Assembly: GCF_001316105.1 (NCBI RefSeq)
Contig: NZ_BBCP01000008.1
Span: forward strand, 42,931 to 106,930
Length of the DNA: 64,000 nt
Source: Thermogymnomonas acidicola JCM 13583
GTDB lineage: Archaea > Thermoplasmatota > Thermoplasmata > Thermoplasmatales > Thermoplasmataceae
Direction: 5' to 3'
Under the pieces are notes generated by a model, which saw only the letters and a list, made by a program, of their open reading frames with translations, was not told the DNA's origin and searched no databases. Every line of letters begins with the position of its first letter. The first letter of the stretch is position 1. This document shows, piece after piece, positions 23,885 through 34,129 of this stretch. Both the position numbers and the translations under genes were made by a program.

Positions 23885-24238
23885 ATGGAGTACATCAGCA
23901 TAGTTGCCATTGCCCTCTCCGTAGTTTCAATTTGCCTTTGGGCTTACAGCCTGGCCTCCATGAGGGGCAGGAAGGTTGAGGTCGATAACACCCCCCCCAG
24001 GGCTGTGGATGCGGGATTCGAGGTATCGGGAGGAACTGGAAAGGGAGAGAGTGATGAGGGCCCTACGGCCAGCGCCCCCCCGCACCATGAAACATACGCG
24101 CTAGGGATAAGTACGGAGGAACTTGAAAGGTTCAGCCTGCAGGTCATCAAGAACCTGGACATGATAAACAAGAGGATAGGGGTGAAGTTCGACGTGAAGC
24201 CCTTGCAGGCAAAAAAGGAGAGCCAGGGAAAGAAGTGA
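23885..24238 (+). CDS. small membrane protein of unknown function
   Basis: 117 residues, unbroken. One N-terminal membrane helix (residues 5-25, ISIVAIALSVVSICLWAYSL), a low-complexity Gly/Ser/Glu/Pro linker and a conserved-looking helical C-terminus (ISTEELERFSLQVIKNLDMI). The start ATG lies 31 bases after the Lrp stop. I do not recognise the family. Confidence 0.7.
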   Translation: MEYISIVAIALSVVSICLWAYSLASMRGRKVEVDNTPPRAVDAGFEVSGGTGKGESDEGPTASAPPHHETYALGISTEELERFSLQVIKNLDMINKRIGVKFDVKPLQAKKESQGKK

Positions 24239-24240
24239 GC

Positions 24241-24463
24241 TCATGTTGTGCCGGCCTTCTGGTTGCCAGCAACGTTCTGAGACTTCTTTCCCCCCCAGCC
24301 AATCCAGCCCAGTGCCGTCAGGGCAGCGCCGACCACTGCCACGACGATGCCGGGCACCATGTACCAGAGCATCGGATGGAGGACCCTGACTCCACCCAGT
24401 ATGGCGAGTACTACACCCACCACCAGCAGTACAATGCCCGGAATCCCCGAAGGCCCAGCGCAT
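24241..24463 (-). CDS. small two-helix membrane protein
   Basis: Two hydrophobic segments (IVLLVVGVVLAILGGV and MVPGIVVAVVGAALTALGWIGW) and a short polar tail ending KAGTT. As sequenced the open frame starts only at GTG 24423. Reading GGGG near 24444 as GGG joins ATG 24463 (MRWAFGIPGIVLLV) in frame, with TATATATAAG about 10-20 bases upstream. About 74 residues. Function unknown; convergent with the previous gene. Confidence 0.55.
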
Positions 24464-24511
24464 TGTTACCACCGATATATATAAGTAAAAACTTCTATAA
24501 AACTATTTCGA

Positions 24512-25950
24512 TCACTCCCCCCACCTGCTTCTGATGGCGCCCTACCGGCTGCCAGAACCCTTTCTGGGTGCAGCCTGTACTCCACAGTTGCCATGATGGC
24601 GGAGAACGGTATCCATGCAACGCCTATGTATGCAGCGAGGTCAAAGGGATAAGCGGGAGGTGACGGGTAGAATGAGAAGAATATGACCGCTCCCAGGACA
24701 CCAACCGCTACCGCCGGGAACAATAGGTGCTGCACCACACGGAACTGCCCGCGCTTCCTGGCCATGACTGGGAGGCCGATGGAGCTACAATGTGCTCAAG
24801 GTATGCACAGTAACCGTTCGCGTACAGCATGAGGAGGCCACCCTCTGCCGGCCCGAAGGCGAGGCCGAAGGCCAGTGCGACCACAAGGGAGGCGACAAGG
24901 ACAAACGTGGCCGATACATGGGGGGGTGAGCCGTACCTGCTGTGCACCCTGGCCAGCGACCTGGGGGGGAGGAAGAGTATGCCGTCCCTGGCGAAGGTGT
25001 AGTAGACCCTGGAGTTGGAGTTGCTCACCGCTATGTTGTATCCCATGAAGCTGTTCACCGTAACTGCGATGAGGAGGGCGTAGAGCAACACGCCGTGTTC
25101 CCTGAATAGGATGAGGCCAGGGTCCGGAGAGGTTGCAAACGATGACATATCGCGTGGCCCCCAGCCAACGGTGAAAGCGTAGGAGACAAGGACCAGAGTG
25201 AACCCTGCAATCACCGTTGTGGTTATCAGTGCGCGGGTCACGGACTTCTCCGGTTCCCTTGTTTCCTCTGCCAGGGACGTCACTGAAAGCGTGGTTCCGA
25301 AAAAGAGGACAACGGAGTAGATCATCGAGTAGAAGAGCTGAGACACTCCGCCGGGGGGGAGGAGTGAGGTGGTGAAGACCTCAAGCGTGTTGCTGTGGCC
25401 CGCTGACACTATTATAGCGATGGAGCCTGCTATTATGACGCCCACCTCTATCAGGCCCCCCCAGTATCTGGTAGTCCGTGGATGCCCTTATCCCGAAGTA
25501 AGTGAGAAGGAACGATACCAGCGCCGCAGCAACAGCAACCGGTATCCAGAACTCAGGAAGAGAGTATTTGGGGGGGTCTATGAGAGTTATGAACGATGCC
25601 AGGCCGAGGAATCCGAAGGACCCGTAGCCCAGGGTTGTGTAGAATATCATGTTCCAGGCCTGGAATGTGCCAACCGTACCGCCCAGGGACAGAGCCGCGA
25701 ACTTGTAATAGGAGCCTGCGGAAGATACGAACTTTGAGAACTGGTAGCCGGTGTTCATTATGAAGAGGTAGAATATGACACCGAGGAGTATGGACAGGGG
25801 AGTGGCACCCAGGGCGAACAGGGCCACCCCCCCGGTGAGGAGGTAAGCAGCGTCAGCAGCTATGGATAGGGCTCCCATGGCCTGCCACACCAGCCTGAAC
25901 TGGCCTATCACTCCCCTGGGAAGTGAATCGTTACTGATAGACTGTGTCAC
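24512..25950 (-). CDS. APC-family amino acid permease
   Basis: Roughly 12-helix transporter of about 480 residues. The N-terminal GALSIAADAAYLLTGGVALF region, QAWNMIFYTTLGYGSFGFLG and the SVTSLAEETREPEKSVTRAL loop (consensus GEEIKNPxRxxPRA) identify the APC superfamily. Frames break near 25457, 24770 and possibly 24517. Trimming the run at 24517 gives AGGE-stop at 24512. The best start is GTG 25950, about 25 bases after a TATA-like CTATATTTA. Substrate unknown; divergent from an MFS gene. Confidence 0.85.
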
Positions 25951-26052
25951 GCCAGCCTGATCTGTAACATGTAAATATAGCTTTGCTCCCGGAGACGCAC
26001 CCAGGGTAGAAATAAAATTATACAGGCTGAAGTTACGGGCAGAGACCCATGG

Positions 26053-27395
26053 ATGAACACTGAGGCCGGCAGGGGGGGCGCCTATGAGAGAAAGTGGTTT
26101 GCGAGCTACCTCCTTTCCAACGTTGCCTCCGGCATAATATCGCCCCCCCTGGTCCCGCTCTATACGGTCCTCCTGTTGCATTCCACGGTCTTCTATGTGG
26201 GCCTGGCAAGCGCCCTCTCTTCGGCTGCATCTGTCCCCCCCTCCCTGATACTGTGGGGGAAACCTATCCGACAGGACAAAGGCCAGGAAGCCCTTCATCA
26301 TAGTTGGTTTCGCAGGATCGTTCCTCTCACTTATCCTGATACTCCTCGTCAGGAACGTGTACGACTACATAGGTGTGCTCGTGCTCTACCAGGTGCTTGC
26401 GAACGCCAGTGTGCCCGTGGCCACGGTCCTGATAGCGGAGAACACTGAGGAGAGGCTGTGGCCCAACGTCATGGCCATGTTCAACATGCTCTCTGCCGTG
26501 GGCACGGTCATAGGCCTGGGCCTGGGCACCATGTTAACGTTCATCAACAGCAGTCCCGGAGCACTCACAATGGTTTACGTGTACTCATCAGCCATTTACC
26601 TGGTCTCAGCCATTTCGGCAGCCCTCCTCCTCAGGGAGTCGGAGAAGAAACTCGAGAGGAGGAGGCTCTCCTCCATCTTCTCCATACGCGTGCTCGAGAG
26701 GAACCGTTTCTCACCGAGCCACATAGTGCACTTCATTGCCTACAGGGAAGGCAACGCAAGGCACCTGCCCGGAAAACTGTGGGCCACCATAGCGTGCGCC
26801 TGCCTCCTGATGGTGGGCTTCCAGGTGTTCCTTGTGCCTTACCCGGTGTACCTTGTGGACAGGTACGGAGCATCACAGCTGATCGTATTCCTGATGTACA
26901 TGGGAAACAGTGCCATGACCGCACTCACATACGTTCCGGCGGGGGAGGATGGTCAGGAAATCAGGCATATCCAGGGCACTCTCCCTGGCCCTCGGGAGTA
27001 GGATCCTAATATTCTCTGCAAGCTCCGTGATCGCCATGCTTGCAGCCCCCCCCACTCACCTCTGGATGTACGTGATGGTCGCATTCTACAGCATAATAGG
27101 TGGCCTCTGGAGCTTCATAGGCATGGGGGGGCAGGTGACAGCGGTAACCAGGATGGCCGACCAGGAGACAAGGGGGGGCTGGGCAGTGGGCCTCTACAAC
27201 TCCTTCCTGGGGGGGATAGGCCAGATCGCGGGCTCCTTCATATCTGGATACATGGCACAGTACGTCGGTTACTCCTACGACTTCATAGCTGCTGCGGCCA
27301 TAGTGGTCGTTGGCACCGCAGTGATACTCAGGATGAACATAGACTCCGCCATAAGGGGGGGCAGCCAGGCGGGACTGGTGTCAAACCTGGCTCCT
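26053..27395 (+). CDS. MFS transporter (frameshifted, 3' end uncertain)
   Basis: About 445 residues with some 12 helices. The N-terminal helix pair (FASYLLSNVASGIISPPLVP) is followed by the loop SDRTKARKPFIIVGF typical of MFS A-motifs, recovered after a break near 26240-26270. A second break near 26940 joins the C-terminal half (SRILIFSASSVIAMLAA, LYNSFLGGIGQIAGSFISGY). The last codons depend on the G run near 27355; shortening it places a TGA at about 27395, overlapping the convergent sepF by roughly 15 bases. Substrate unknown. Confidence 0.78.
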
Positions 27396-27747
27396 GATCT
27401 TGTTCCTGTCTATCTTTATCCCGCGGGGGGGTCAGAACGAAGAGTGACTTTGACAGGCCCGCCACGTCCCCGTTGGCGTCCCTGCTTATTATCCTCATCT
27501 CGTCCATTATCCTCTTCAGCACCACCTCGTCGGAGGAGACAAGGGTACAGTCCACTATCACAATGTTCCCACTGTGCACGAGGTCCCTTACGCGCCCGAG
27601 GTCGTCCGTCCTCCTGACCTCCGCGACCCTAACGTATGAGACCGGCCTCTCCTCCTCGTCCTCCACCTTCACGTCGTTGAGGTCTATGAACCTCCTTGGC
27701 TCCCTCTGACTCTCTTCCTGGCCCCCCCTCCTCCTGAACAGTGGCAT
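27381..27747 (-). CDS. sepF: cell division protein SepF
   Basis: About 120 residues. An N-terminal charged segment MPLFRRRG is followed by a SepF core: SYVRVAEVRRTDDLGRVRDL, VHSGNIVIVDCTLV, and the C-terminal VAGLSKSLFVLTP. The run at 27425-27431 must lose or gain bases to read RGIKIDRNKIRSQV and stop at 27381-27383, the usual SepF end. In archaea SepF anchors FtsZ to the membrane. No ftsZ or other division gene is in the window. Confidence 0.85.
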
Positions 27748-27793
27748 CCCCCTATCATTCTCTCATGTTTACGCCCAATAATATCTTTTCACA

Positions 27794-29047
27794 TCATGCC
27801 TTCAAGGCACCGCCGTCGGCCACGGGCTCCCCCCCCTGTCGGATGGCAGCAGGGGGCATAATGAATGAAGTGACTACAGCGAAGAGTATTGAGAACCAGA
27901 TGGCAGTCCAGAGGGGGGATGACCTTATCCATGAGGGAGATGAAGGCAATTCCAGCTGCGCCGCCAACCGTCTGCCCTACGCCCCCCCAGACCATTGAGT
28001 TGGAGGTGGTGTTGACCTCCCTGGGGGACCACACGCCCCCCCACGTACCCGAGGAGCACCGGGAACTGGGTGTATGCTGTGAAGGCGAACAGCGAGTAGA
28101 ACACACCGGCGAGGATGACGGACTTTGAATAGTACATGAAGAGGGTGAAGAACAGTGTTGACAGGATGAACGTGATCATGACAGTGGCCTTGCCCCCCCT
28201 ATCCTAGTCACCACATGGCCAAAGAACGGCTGGCCCATAACCGCTATGACCATTGAGGTGGTTAGGAGGTCCCCCCCCATAAGGGCCTTGCTCCCGTAGA
28301 TAAGATCCAGGTAGTCTGCACGAACGTTGTTGATCCAAGGAGGAACATGGACCTAATGAAAACCAGCGAGGTGAGGAGTAGGATAAATGACCTGTACCTG
28401 CCCAGCGGCACCCTCTTCCTCTCCCCCCCCTGTTAGCCGAGGGAGCAGACCTCCTCACACGCCTGAGGCCCAGGAGCACAGCGACCCCCCCTCCGACCGC
28501 AGTGTAGCCTGCGAGTATGAAGAGGGAGTGTGAGGGCCTCAGGAGGGCAATGAGGGACACTATGAGCAGGGGGGGCGTTATGGCACGCCCCCCCAGGCTG
28601 CCAAATGAACCGTTGATGCCCATGGCCCTTGGCGCGCCGCCACCCTTCCTGTACACGCCTGATAGTACGCTTGCGCCCACGGGGGGGTGGTAGAATGACT
28701 GCCCGAAGCCCAGCGAGGCGACGCCTGCAACTATCAGGTACAGGGCGAACCTCTCGAACAGGAACGGGAGGGCGAATATGAATATGGCCAGTGCATTGAG
28801 CAGCAGTCCAGTGGAGATCAGGACATTGTCACGGTCGATCCTGTCAGCCACCACTCCAACCGGTGCGCTGAACAGGCCAGATATGACGTTGTAGATCACC
28901 GCCATGAGCCCCCCCAGGACTGTTACAGACGTCCCCCCCGGGATCTCAACATAGTAGGTGAGGAGCACGGGGGAAAAGGAGTGTGGTGCCGTCGTTCAGG
29001 AAGTGAGCAAGCGATGTGAACAGCAGCGCCCTCCTGCCTACCTCCAT
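27794..29047 (-). CDS. MFS transporter (several frameshifts)
   Basis: About 415 residues. Start ATG 29047 reads MEVGRRALLFTSLAHFLNDG, a typical N-terminus of fosmidomycin-resistance-like MFS proteins. The run of five Cs near 28970 breaks the frame just before YYVEIPGGTSVTVLGGLMAV. The A-motif GVVADRIDRDNVLISTG is visible. Further breaks lie near 28435, 28200, 28030 and 27930; the last helix (TAIWFSILFAVVTSFIMPPA) leads to TGA at 27794-27796. It starts 8 bases after the class V aminotransferase stop, in the serA operon. Confidence 0.78.
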
Positions 29048-29054
29048 ACCCGCA

Positions 29055-30203
29055 TCAGCCCGTCTGTCCGGCCTCACTGACCAGGCCATCTGGAAGCAAG
29101 CAGCTGTCCGGTAACTGTTCCTCGTCCAGGTCCAGGTGCCTGCCCTTCACCTCCGCGTACGCCCTCAGGAAAGCGAGTATCCTGTGACCGTCAACGATAC
29201 CCATGTTGCCCACCCTGACCATGCTCTCAGACAGCTGCCCCCCCATCCCCCCCTGGAGACCGTTATGCCCTTCGCGGCGAGCAGGGCCGTTGACTTTGAG
29301 GCCTCTGGGTCCCTTATCGCCACCACAGTATCGGAGTAGTTCTCCTCGTTCCCGTAGAGGGATAGGCCGAGATCCCTTATGCCGGACCTGAGGAGCTCCG
29401 CGCATGCGTGGTGCCTCTCTATCCTCCTGCCAAGCCCTCGTACTCCAGGAGCTCCAGTGCCCTCTCAAGCGCAGCAAATGCACCTGTGGCCGGTGTGAAT
29501 GGTGTCTCGTTCCTCTCAAGGAACCTCAGACTCTCGCTCAGGTCCATGTACGCGGGGATGTCCTCTGCTGCCCTTATCTCAGAGGCCGCCTCACCGGAGA
29601 GGCACACTATTCCGAGGCCTGGAACAGAGGCTATGCCCTTCTGGCTGCAGGTTGCCATCGCGTATATCCCTGCCCCCCCTACCGATACCGGCATACCGCC
29701 GAAGCCTGACACGGAGTCCACAAGCACCCTTATCCCCCCCTGGCACTCAGGTGGGATGCAACGGAGTTTATGTCCCTGATGGCCGTGCCATTTCCAGTCT
29801 CATTGTGCACAAGGGCGACGTAAGTGGCGCCCCCCCACTCCTCTGCAGCCGCGAGGATGCTTTCCACACCGATTGCCCCCCCAGCCTCACCGGAGTCCAC
29901 GACCTTCAGGTCCACGCCCCCCCTCCTCCTCAGTGAGAGGACTAGGCGCCTGCTGAACTCGCCGTTCTGGGCGGCCACAACCCTGTCGCCCTTCCTGAGT
30001 ATCGAGAAGACCATGGATTCGACGGCGAGTGTGCCGGAGCCAGTGGTGACGACGCTCCTCTCTGCCCCCCCGGTGAACCTGTTGAGCCTCTCCTCTATGG
30101 AGCGCACTATTTCCCTGAACTCCCCAGACCTGTGATTTAGCACCATGGTGGCCCTCGCCTGCACGCTTGCTGGCACCTCTACGGGCCCGGGTATGAGCAT
30201 CAT
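29055..30203 (-). CDS. class V aminotransferase (serine-pyruvate/alanine-glyoxylate type)
   Basis: PLP enzyme of about 375 residues. N-terminal MMLIPGPVEVPASVQARATM and LNHRSGEFREI are the family's substrate region, VVTTGSGTLAVESMVFSIL the cofactor phosphate site, and the PLP lysine lies in ATCSQKGIASVPGLG. Breaks occur near 29735-29742, 29435 and 29250. It overlaps the serA stop (ATGATG) and so likely acts with it on a serine-pathway intermediate, either phosphohydroxypyruvate or glyoxylate/hydroxypyruvate. This operon partnership is inference. Confidence 0.85.
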
Positions 30204-31153
30204 ATCTCTCCCCCCCTCCAGGCCTTCACTATGTTGCTGGCAGTCTCCATCGCGACCCTCCTCTTGGCCTCCTCTGTCTGGGCGCCTATGTGTGGCGTGA
30301 CGACGAAGTTCTCCATCCTCAGGAGATCCATCTCGAACTTTTCCCTTGGAGGCTCATTCCACATCACATCCGTGTAATAAACACTGACCACTCCACTCTT
30401 CAGTGCCTCCAGTAGGGCATTTCCGTCCACGGCGGCGGCCCTGCTGGTGTTCGATATCACCGGCCTCCTGCCCATGGCGGAGAACTCCTTCTTCCCGATG
30501 AGGGGGGGCTGGCCAGGGCTCACCGTCACGTTGATCGATATGTAGTCCGATCCCCCCCTGAGGAGGTCTTCCAGTGCGACCAGCGATACACCCAGCCTCT
30601 CCGCCGCCTCCTCGTTCCTCACAACATCGTATGCAAGGACTTCCATGCCGAAGGCAGATGCCACGGACGCTATGTCCTGGCCTATCCTGCCAAAGCCTAT
30701 TATGCCTAGCGTCTTCCCCCCCGAGACCTCCCGGCCGGTTTTCTTGAGGAACTTCCCCCCCTCCCTCGCCATTGTGGAGAGGGTGCAGAATGACCTGGAG
30801 ATGGATAGGAAGGCTGCGAATGTGAGCTCGGTTACCGACCTTGTGGATGAGCCTGGGGCAAAGACGACCTTGATGCCCTTTGACCTGGCATATTCCGTGT
30901 CTATGGTGTCCAGGCCTATACCTGCCCTGGCTATGACCTTCAGCGCGCGCCCTGCGTCTATGACCTCCCTGTCCACCCTTGTCCTGCTCCTGACAACTAG
31001 GACGTTGTAGCCGCCGACGGACGATACCAGGTCCTGCCTTTCAATATCTGGCCTGTAGTCCACATGCATTCCGCTGTCCTCCAGGGTTGAGAGGAGTACC
31101 TGATCGACCTCATCCGAGACAAGAACCCTCCATGACATACCGTGACCAGACAT
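30200..31153 (-). CDS. serA: D-3-phosphoglycerate dehydrogenase-like 2-hydroxyacid dehydrogenase
   Basis: About 315 residues, unbroken. NAD-binding loop LGIIGFGRIGQDIASVASAF, catalytic Arg in SNTSRAAAVDGNAL, and the Glu/His pair with the C-terminal PHIGAQTEEAKRRVAMETA are all present. It lacks the extra regulatory ACT domain, as in many archaeal SerA proteins. The start is ATG 31153 (MSGHGMSWRVLVSD) or ATG 31138. AT-rich TATA candidates lie at 31165-31192. It is the first gene of serA-aminotransferase-MFS. A 2-hydroxyacid substrate other than phosphoglycerate cannot be excluded. Confidence 0.85.
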   Translation of the reverse strand: MSGHGMSWRVLVSDEVDQVLLSTLEDSGMHVDYRPDIERQDLVSSVGGYNVLVVRSRTRVDREVIDAGRALKVIARAGIGLDTIDTEYARSKGIKVVFAPGSSTRSVTELTFAAFLSISRSFCTLSTMAREGGKFLKKTGREVSGGKTLGIIGFGRIGQDIASVASAFGMEVLAYDVVRNEEAAERLGVSLVALEDLLRGGSDYISINVTVSPGQPPLIGKKEFSAMGRRPVISNTSRAAAVDGNALLEALKSGVVSVYYTDVMWNEPPREKFEMDLLRMENFVVTPHIGAQTEEAKRRVAMETASNIVKAWRGGEI

Positions 31154-31328
31154 GGTAGCCTTTCTATAATATAAAATTTCATGAAATAAATTGGATATTT
31201 TTGTGTGTCCGGATAAGGGTACAGCCAGAGATCCAGCGCCCCCTGAGGGATTCAGGGGGGGATATCTGCGGGAGATTTGCATATGAATCTGAGAAAAGAA
31301 GATATCGATGGGAGGGGCTGGCTGGAGT

Positions 31329-32327
31329 ATGAACAAGATACTCGTATCCCTGGTCGTGGTGGCTGTTGTGGCAGTTGCCCTGGCCGGGCTCTTCGGCTAC
31401 TCCTACATGGAGTACTCGAAGACAGCCAGCTCATACAGCAACCTGAAGACCAGCTACAGCAACGTGCAGGCATCGGTGGTGCTGGATGACGCGTACGCAC
31501 ACTGGGACTACATAGCCATAGAGAACGCTTCCCTTCTGGCCCCCCAGTATGCAAGCAATGCTACCCTGCACTGGATCGGTGGCCCACTGAGCGGGACCTA
31601 CACAGGGGGGGTGCAGAACATCACCAACACATGGGACAAGTTCTTCGCCATCTGGAGCGCGGTCTGGTTCTACACCATAACGCCACCGAGCGTGAGTGTC
31701 TCGGGCAACATGGCACAGGTGCTCAGCATGAACCAGTTCGTTCTCACACCGTTCTCAGAGCCACAGCAGGTGCAGTACCTGAACATAAGCTACACGCTGA
31801 ACTACACAAAGTCCGGGCAGAACTGGCTCATAACTGGTGAGGTGTGGCACATAGTGGGCACAGGCTACATATCACTCCAGGAGGAGTCCTCACTGGTAAA
31901 CCAGGTGACAGCAGAGGCGTTCGAGCACTGGAACAACATTGCGATTGAAAACAACACGTCTGTGATGCAGGAGTACCTCAGCAACGCCACTCTCAACTGG
32001 GTCGGAGGACCGCTCAACGGCGTGTACCATGGCTATGCCGCCATAAATGAGACCTGGAACAAGTTCTTCGCGCTCTGGAGCGCAGTCTGGTTCTACACGG
32101 AGCAGCCGCCAGTTGTGCAGGTAAGCGGAGACATGGCACACGTGCAGGCAACTGTGCAGTTCGTGGTGCAGAACGCAACGAACACAAGCCAGTTTGACTA
32201 CATAAACGTCTCGTACAGCATAACCTACCTGAACACTGGTTTCCAGCAGAGCAGCGGCCAGATGCCCTTCATGATATACATGGAGACCTTCCAGATAACT
32301 GGCAAGGGACCCCTAAGCAAGGTCTGA
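31329..32327 (+). CDS. secreted protein with two tandem NTF2/SnoaL-like repeats
   Basis: 332 residues from ATG 31329, intact. One N-terminal signal/anchor helix (ILVSLVVVAVVAVALAGLFG), a short coiled stretch of Tyr/Ser/Lys repeats, then two homologous blocks of about 125 residues. Block 1 contains AHWDYIAIENASLLAPQYAS and WDKFFAIWSAVWFYT; block 2 contains EHWNNIAIENNTSVMQEYLS and WNKFFALWSAVWFYT. The pattern (HW..IAIEN, NATL.W.GGPL.G.Y, FFA.WSAVWFYT) resembles NTF2/SnoaL-like folds, an inference from pattern only. Many N-glycosylation sequons fit an extracellular location. No function can be named. Confidence 0.8.
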   Translation: MNKILVSLVVVAVVAVALAGLFGYSYMEYSKTASSYSNLKTSYSNVQASVVLDDAYAHWDYIAIENASLLAPQYASNATLHWIGGPLSGTYTGGVQNITNTWDKFFAIWSAVWFYTITPPSVSVSGNMAQVLSMNQFVLTPFSEPQQVQYLNISYTLNYTKSGQNWLITGEVWHIVGTGYISLQEESSLVNQVTAEAFEHWNNIAIENNTSVMQEYLSNATLNWVGGPLNGVYHGYAAINETWNKFFALWSAVWFYTEQPPVVQVSGDMAHVQATVQFVVQNATNTSQFDYINVSYSITYLNTGFQQSSGQMPFMIYMETFQITGKGPLSKV

Positions 32328-32372
32328 GGTCACTGCGAACCTTAAATTATTTTTTCCATATGCATTTTAGAA

Positions 32373-32689
32373 TTGCCCGGTGATGACCATTTCGATACAG
32401 ACTTCAAGAGGCTTCTCTGGTGGCTGTTCGTGGCCACGAGGGGGGGAGGTGAAACAAGGCTGAGGATAGCCAGGTTCATAAGGAGGAGCCTTCGAATATT
32501 AACAGGATATGCAGGGCACTTGACCTTAACTACAGGACAGTGGAGCACCACCTGAAGGTGCTTGAGGAAAACCGCCTGGTTGTCACCCAGGGCAACGGTT
32601 ACGGAAAGGTTTACTTCCTCTCCGGCCAGATGGAGAAGGGCTTCGGAGAGCTGGAGGAGATGATAAGGAGGGGGAAGAGACGGGAATAA
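32373..32689 (+). CDS. winged-helix transcriptional regulator (ArsR-like), one frameshift
   Basis: About 105 residues. After FKRLLWWLFVATRGG the DNA-binding part reads TRLRIARFIRR, then, after restoring one missing C near 32493, SPSNINRICRALDLNYRTVE HHLKVLEENRLVV with a wing GNGYGKVYFLSG. This is the classic archaeal ArsR/HTH_5-like order. The start is TTG 32373. The stop TAA at 32687-32689 lies just before a small membrane-protein frame, and the pair may be cotranscribed. Confidence 0.72.
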
Positions 32690-32967
32690 TCTGGAGTATA
32701 AACATAGGGATAATTGCGGTCGAGCTGCTGCTCCTCTTGATCATCACGGTCAGCCTTGCGAGGTCTTACAGCAGGCTGCAGGCCAGGGCCATGCTAGGCA
32801 TGGTTCTATTCTCAGCGCTCTTCCTGATCGAATCAATCGTGTCCCTAGTGGTCTACGTGCACCTCTCCATGACCTTCGGGAGGTACCTGGCGCTCCTGCT
32901 GCTCGCCATAAACGTGGTGGGGGGGTTGGCGGCATACGCAGTCATGTACAGGGCCATAAGCCAGTGA
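32686..32967 (+). CDS. small membrane protein next to the winged-helix gene
   Basis: Two or three hydrophobic helices: INIGIIAVELLLLLIITVSL, MLGMVLFSALFLIESIVSLV and ALLLLAINVVGGLAAYAVMY. The frame is open from the end of the regulator gene, but no ATG is present; TTG 32737 is the first recognised start, yet it would cut the first helix. The ATA codons at 32698-32704 or an unseen start are alternatives. Regulator-plus-small-membrane-protein pairs are common in Thermoplasmata, and a sensing role is conjecture. Confidence 0.55.
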   Translation: MIWSINIGIIAVELLLLLIITVSLARSYSRLQARAMLGMVLFSALFLIESIVSLVVYVHLSMTFGRYLALLLLAINVVGGLAAYAVMYRAISQ

Positions 32968-32968
32968 T

Positions 32969-33672
32969 TCAGTTATTCACCCTTTTTATGAATAGGTGAA
33001 TCAGGTTATGGAATCCGTCCCTCCAGGTCTTCAGCTTTGGCTTGGTGACCCTCACGCCGTACCTTATCGGCACCTCTATGAGGGTGCCGTTCCTTATCGC
33101 CTCTATCTTTATGTCCTGCGAGAACGACATCCCGTCGCTCAAATGCTTCATCTTCATGTATATCTCCCTCCTGAAGACCCACATGCCGCTCTGCGAGTCC
33201 CTGAGAGAGCACTTGAAGAGCAGCGACATGGTCTTGTTCAGGACGGTGTTCCCCACAAAGTGAAGCGTTGTGTAGTTCTTTGGTGTCCTGAGGGTCATCC
33301 TGTCGCATGAAATGAAGTCCACACCGTTGATTATGAGGAGCTGCACGAGTGGCCCAACAAGATCCGCTGGGTATGTGCCGTCCCCCCGTCAAGGCACACC
33401 ACTATGTCCCCGGTTACGTGCATAAGGCCTGTCTTGTACGCACGCCCGTAGCCCCTCCTGGGCTCCTCTATAACCTTGGCTCCCAGCGACCTGGCTATGT
33501 CCCTTGTCCTGTCCGTGGAGTTCGTATCCACAACTATTATCTCCTCAACGCCAGACCGCCGCAGGCCTGATATGACATCACCGATGGTCTTCTCCTCGTT
33601 GATCGTGGGTATGACTGCGCTGATCTTCAAGGCCAGGTAACCCCCCCCGTTGCGCGAGGACTCACTGCTCAC
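32969..33672 (-). CDS. family 2 glycosyltransferase (dolichol-phosphate mannose synthase-like)
   Basis: GT-A fold transferase of about 234 residues: AVIPTINEEKTIGDVISGLR, VDTNSTDRTRDIARSLGAKV, RRGYGRAYKTGLMHVTGDI and the metal-binding VCLDGGTYPADLVGPL region. The frame breaks at the C run near 33385. The C-terminal QSGMWVFRREIY segment is typical of polyprenyl-phosphate glycosyltransferases. No transmembrane tail is present. It likely acts at the inner membrane face in lipid-linked sugar synthesis for glycoproteins. The start is probably at or slightly below 33672 (GTG). Confidence 0.85.
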
Positions 33673-33840
33673 CTGGTTGCCCCCCCTTCCAGGCAGGCAC
33701 TAATTGGTGCGCATGGCCCTTCATGAGGTCCTCCGCTTCCCTGCCCTTCCCTGTGTGGCTGCTCCCTCTGATAGTGTGTGTGGCAATGCAGCGTACTGGC
33801 ATAGAATAACATAATAGGTGTGCATAAAAATGTTCCCATA

Positions 33841-34110
33841 GGCACTGGCCCCCCCTGGAGTGCCGTGAGCGTTGCCCAGAGGCCCTGGCAGCGTCTCTCA
33901 CCGACCTGAACGCCCGTGGACAGGCTGGAATCGACAGCTCTACCCCCCGGGTCCGGTTTCCCCCCCAGGCCACGGTTTCCCCCCCACCACCTGAAACCCG
34001 CTTAAGGCCTGCAGTGCCCGGTGCCTGCCCAATGGATGGACACAATGTAAGGAGACCAAACCCATGTGGGAAGTAGCGGGATAGCCACAGCAGGGGGGTC
34101 TGCCGTTCAA
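33841..34110 (+). ncRNA. candidate structured non-coding RNA
   Basis: The 33.68-34.16 kb gap holds no believable protein frame. A TATA-like GCATAAAAATG at 33822-33832 precedes a GC-rich segment that starts GGCACTGG and at once contains GGCACT...AGTGCC inverted arms; a second complementary CAGTGCC occurs at about 34013. I looked for RNase P and SRP RNA consensus elements and could not find them, so identity is open. The 3' boundary is a guess, placed before the glucose dehydrogenase promoter. Confidence 0.3.
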
Positions 34111-34129
34111 TTCCACACGATCGGAAAAG

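Noticed and set aside
33841..34110. RNase P RNA or SRP 7S RNA in the spacer
   Set aside because: The conserved GAGGAAAGUCC and ACAGAA boxes of RNase P and the GGAAA/GGAGCAG SRP core could not be found on either strand.
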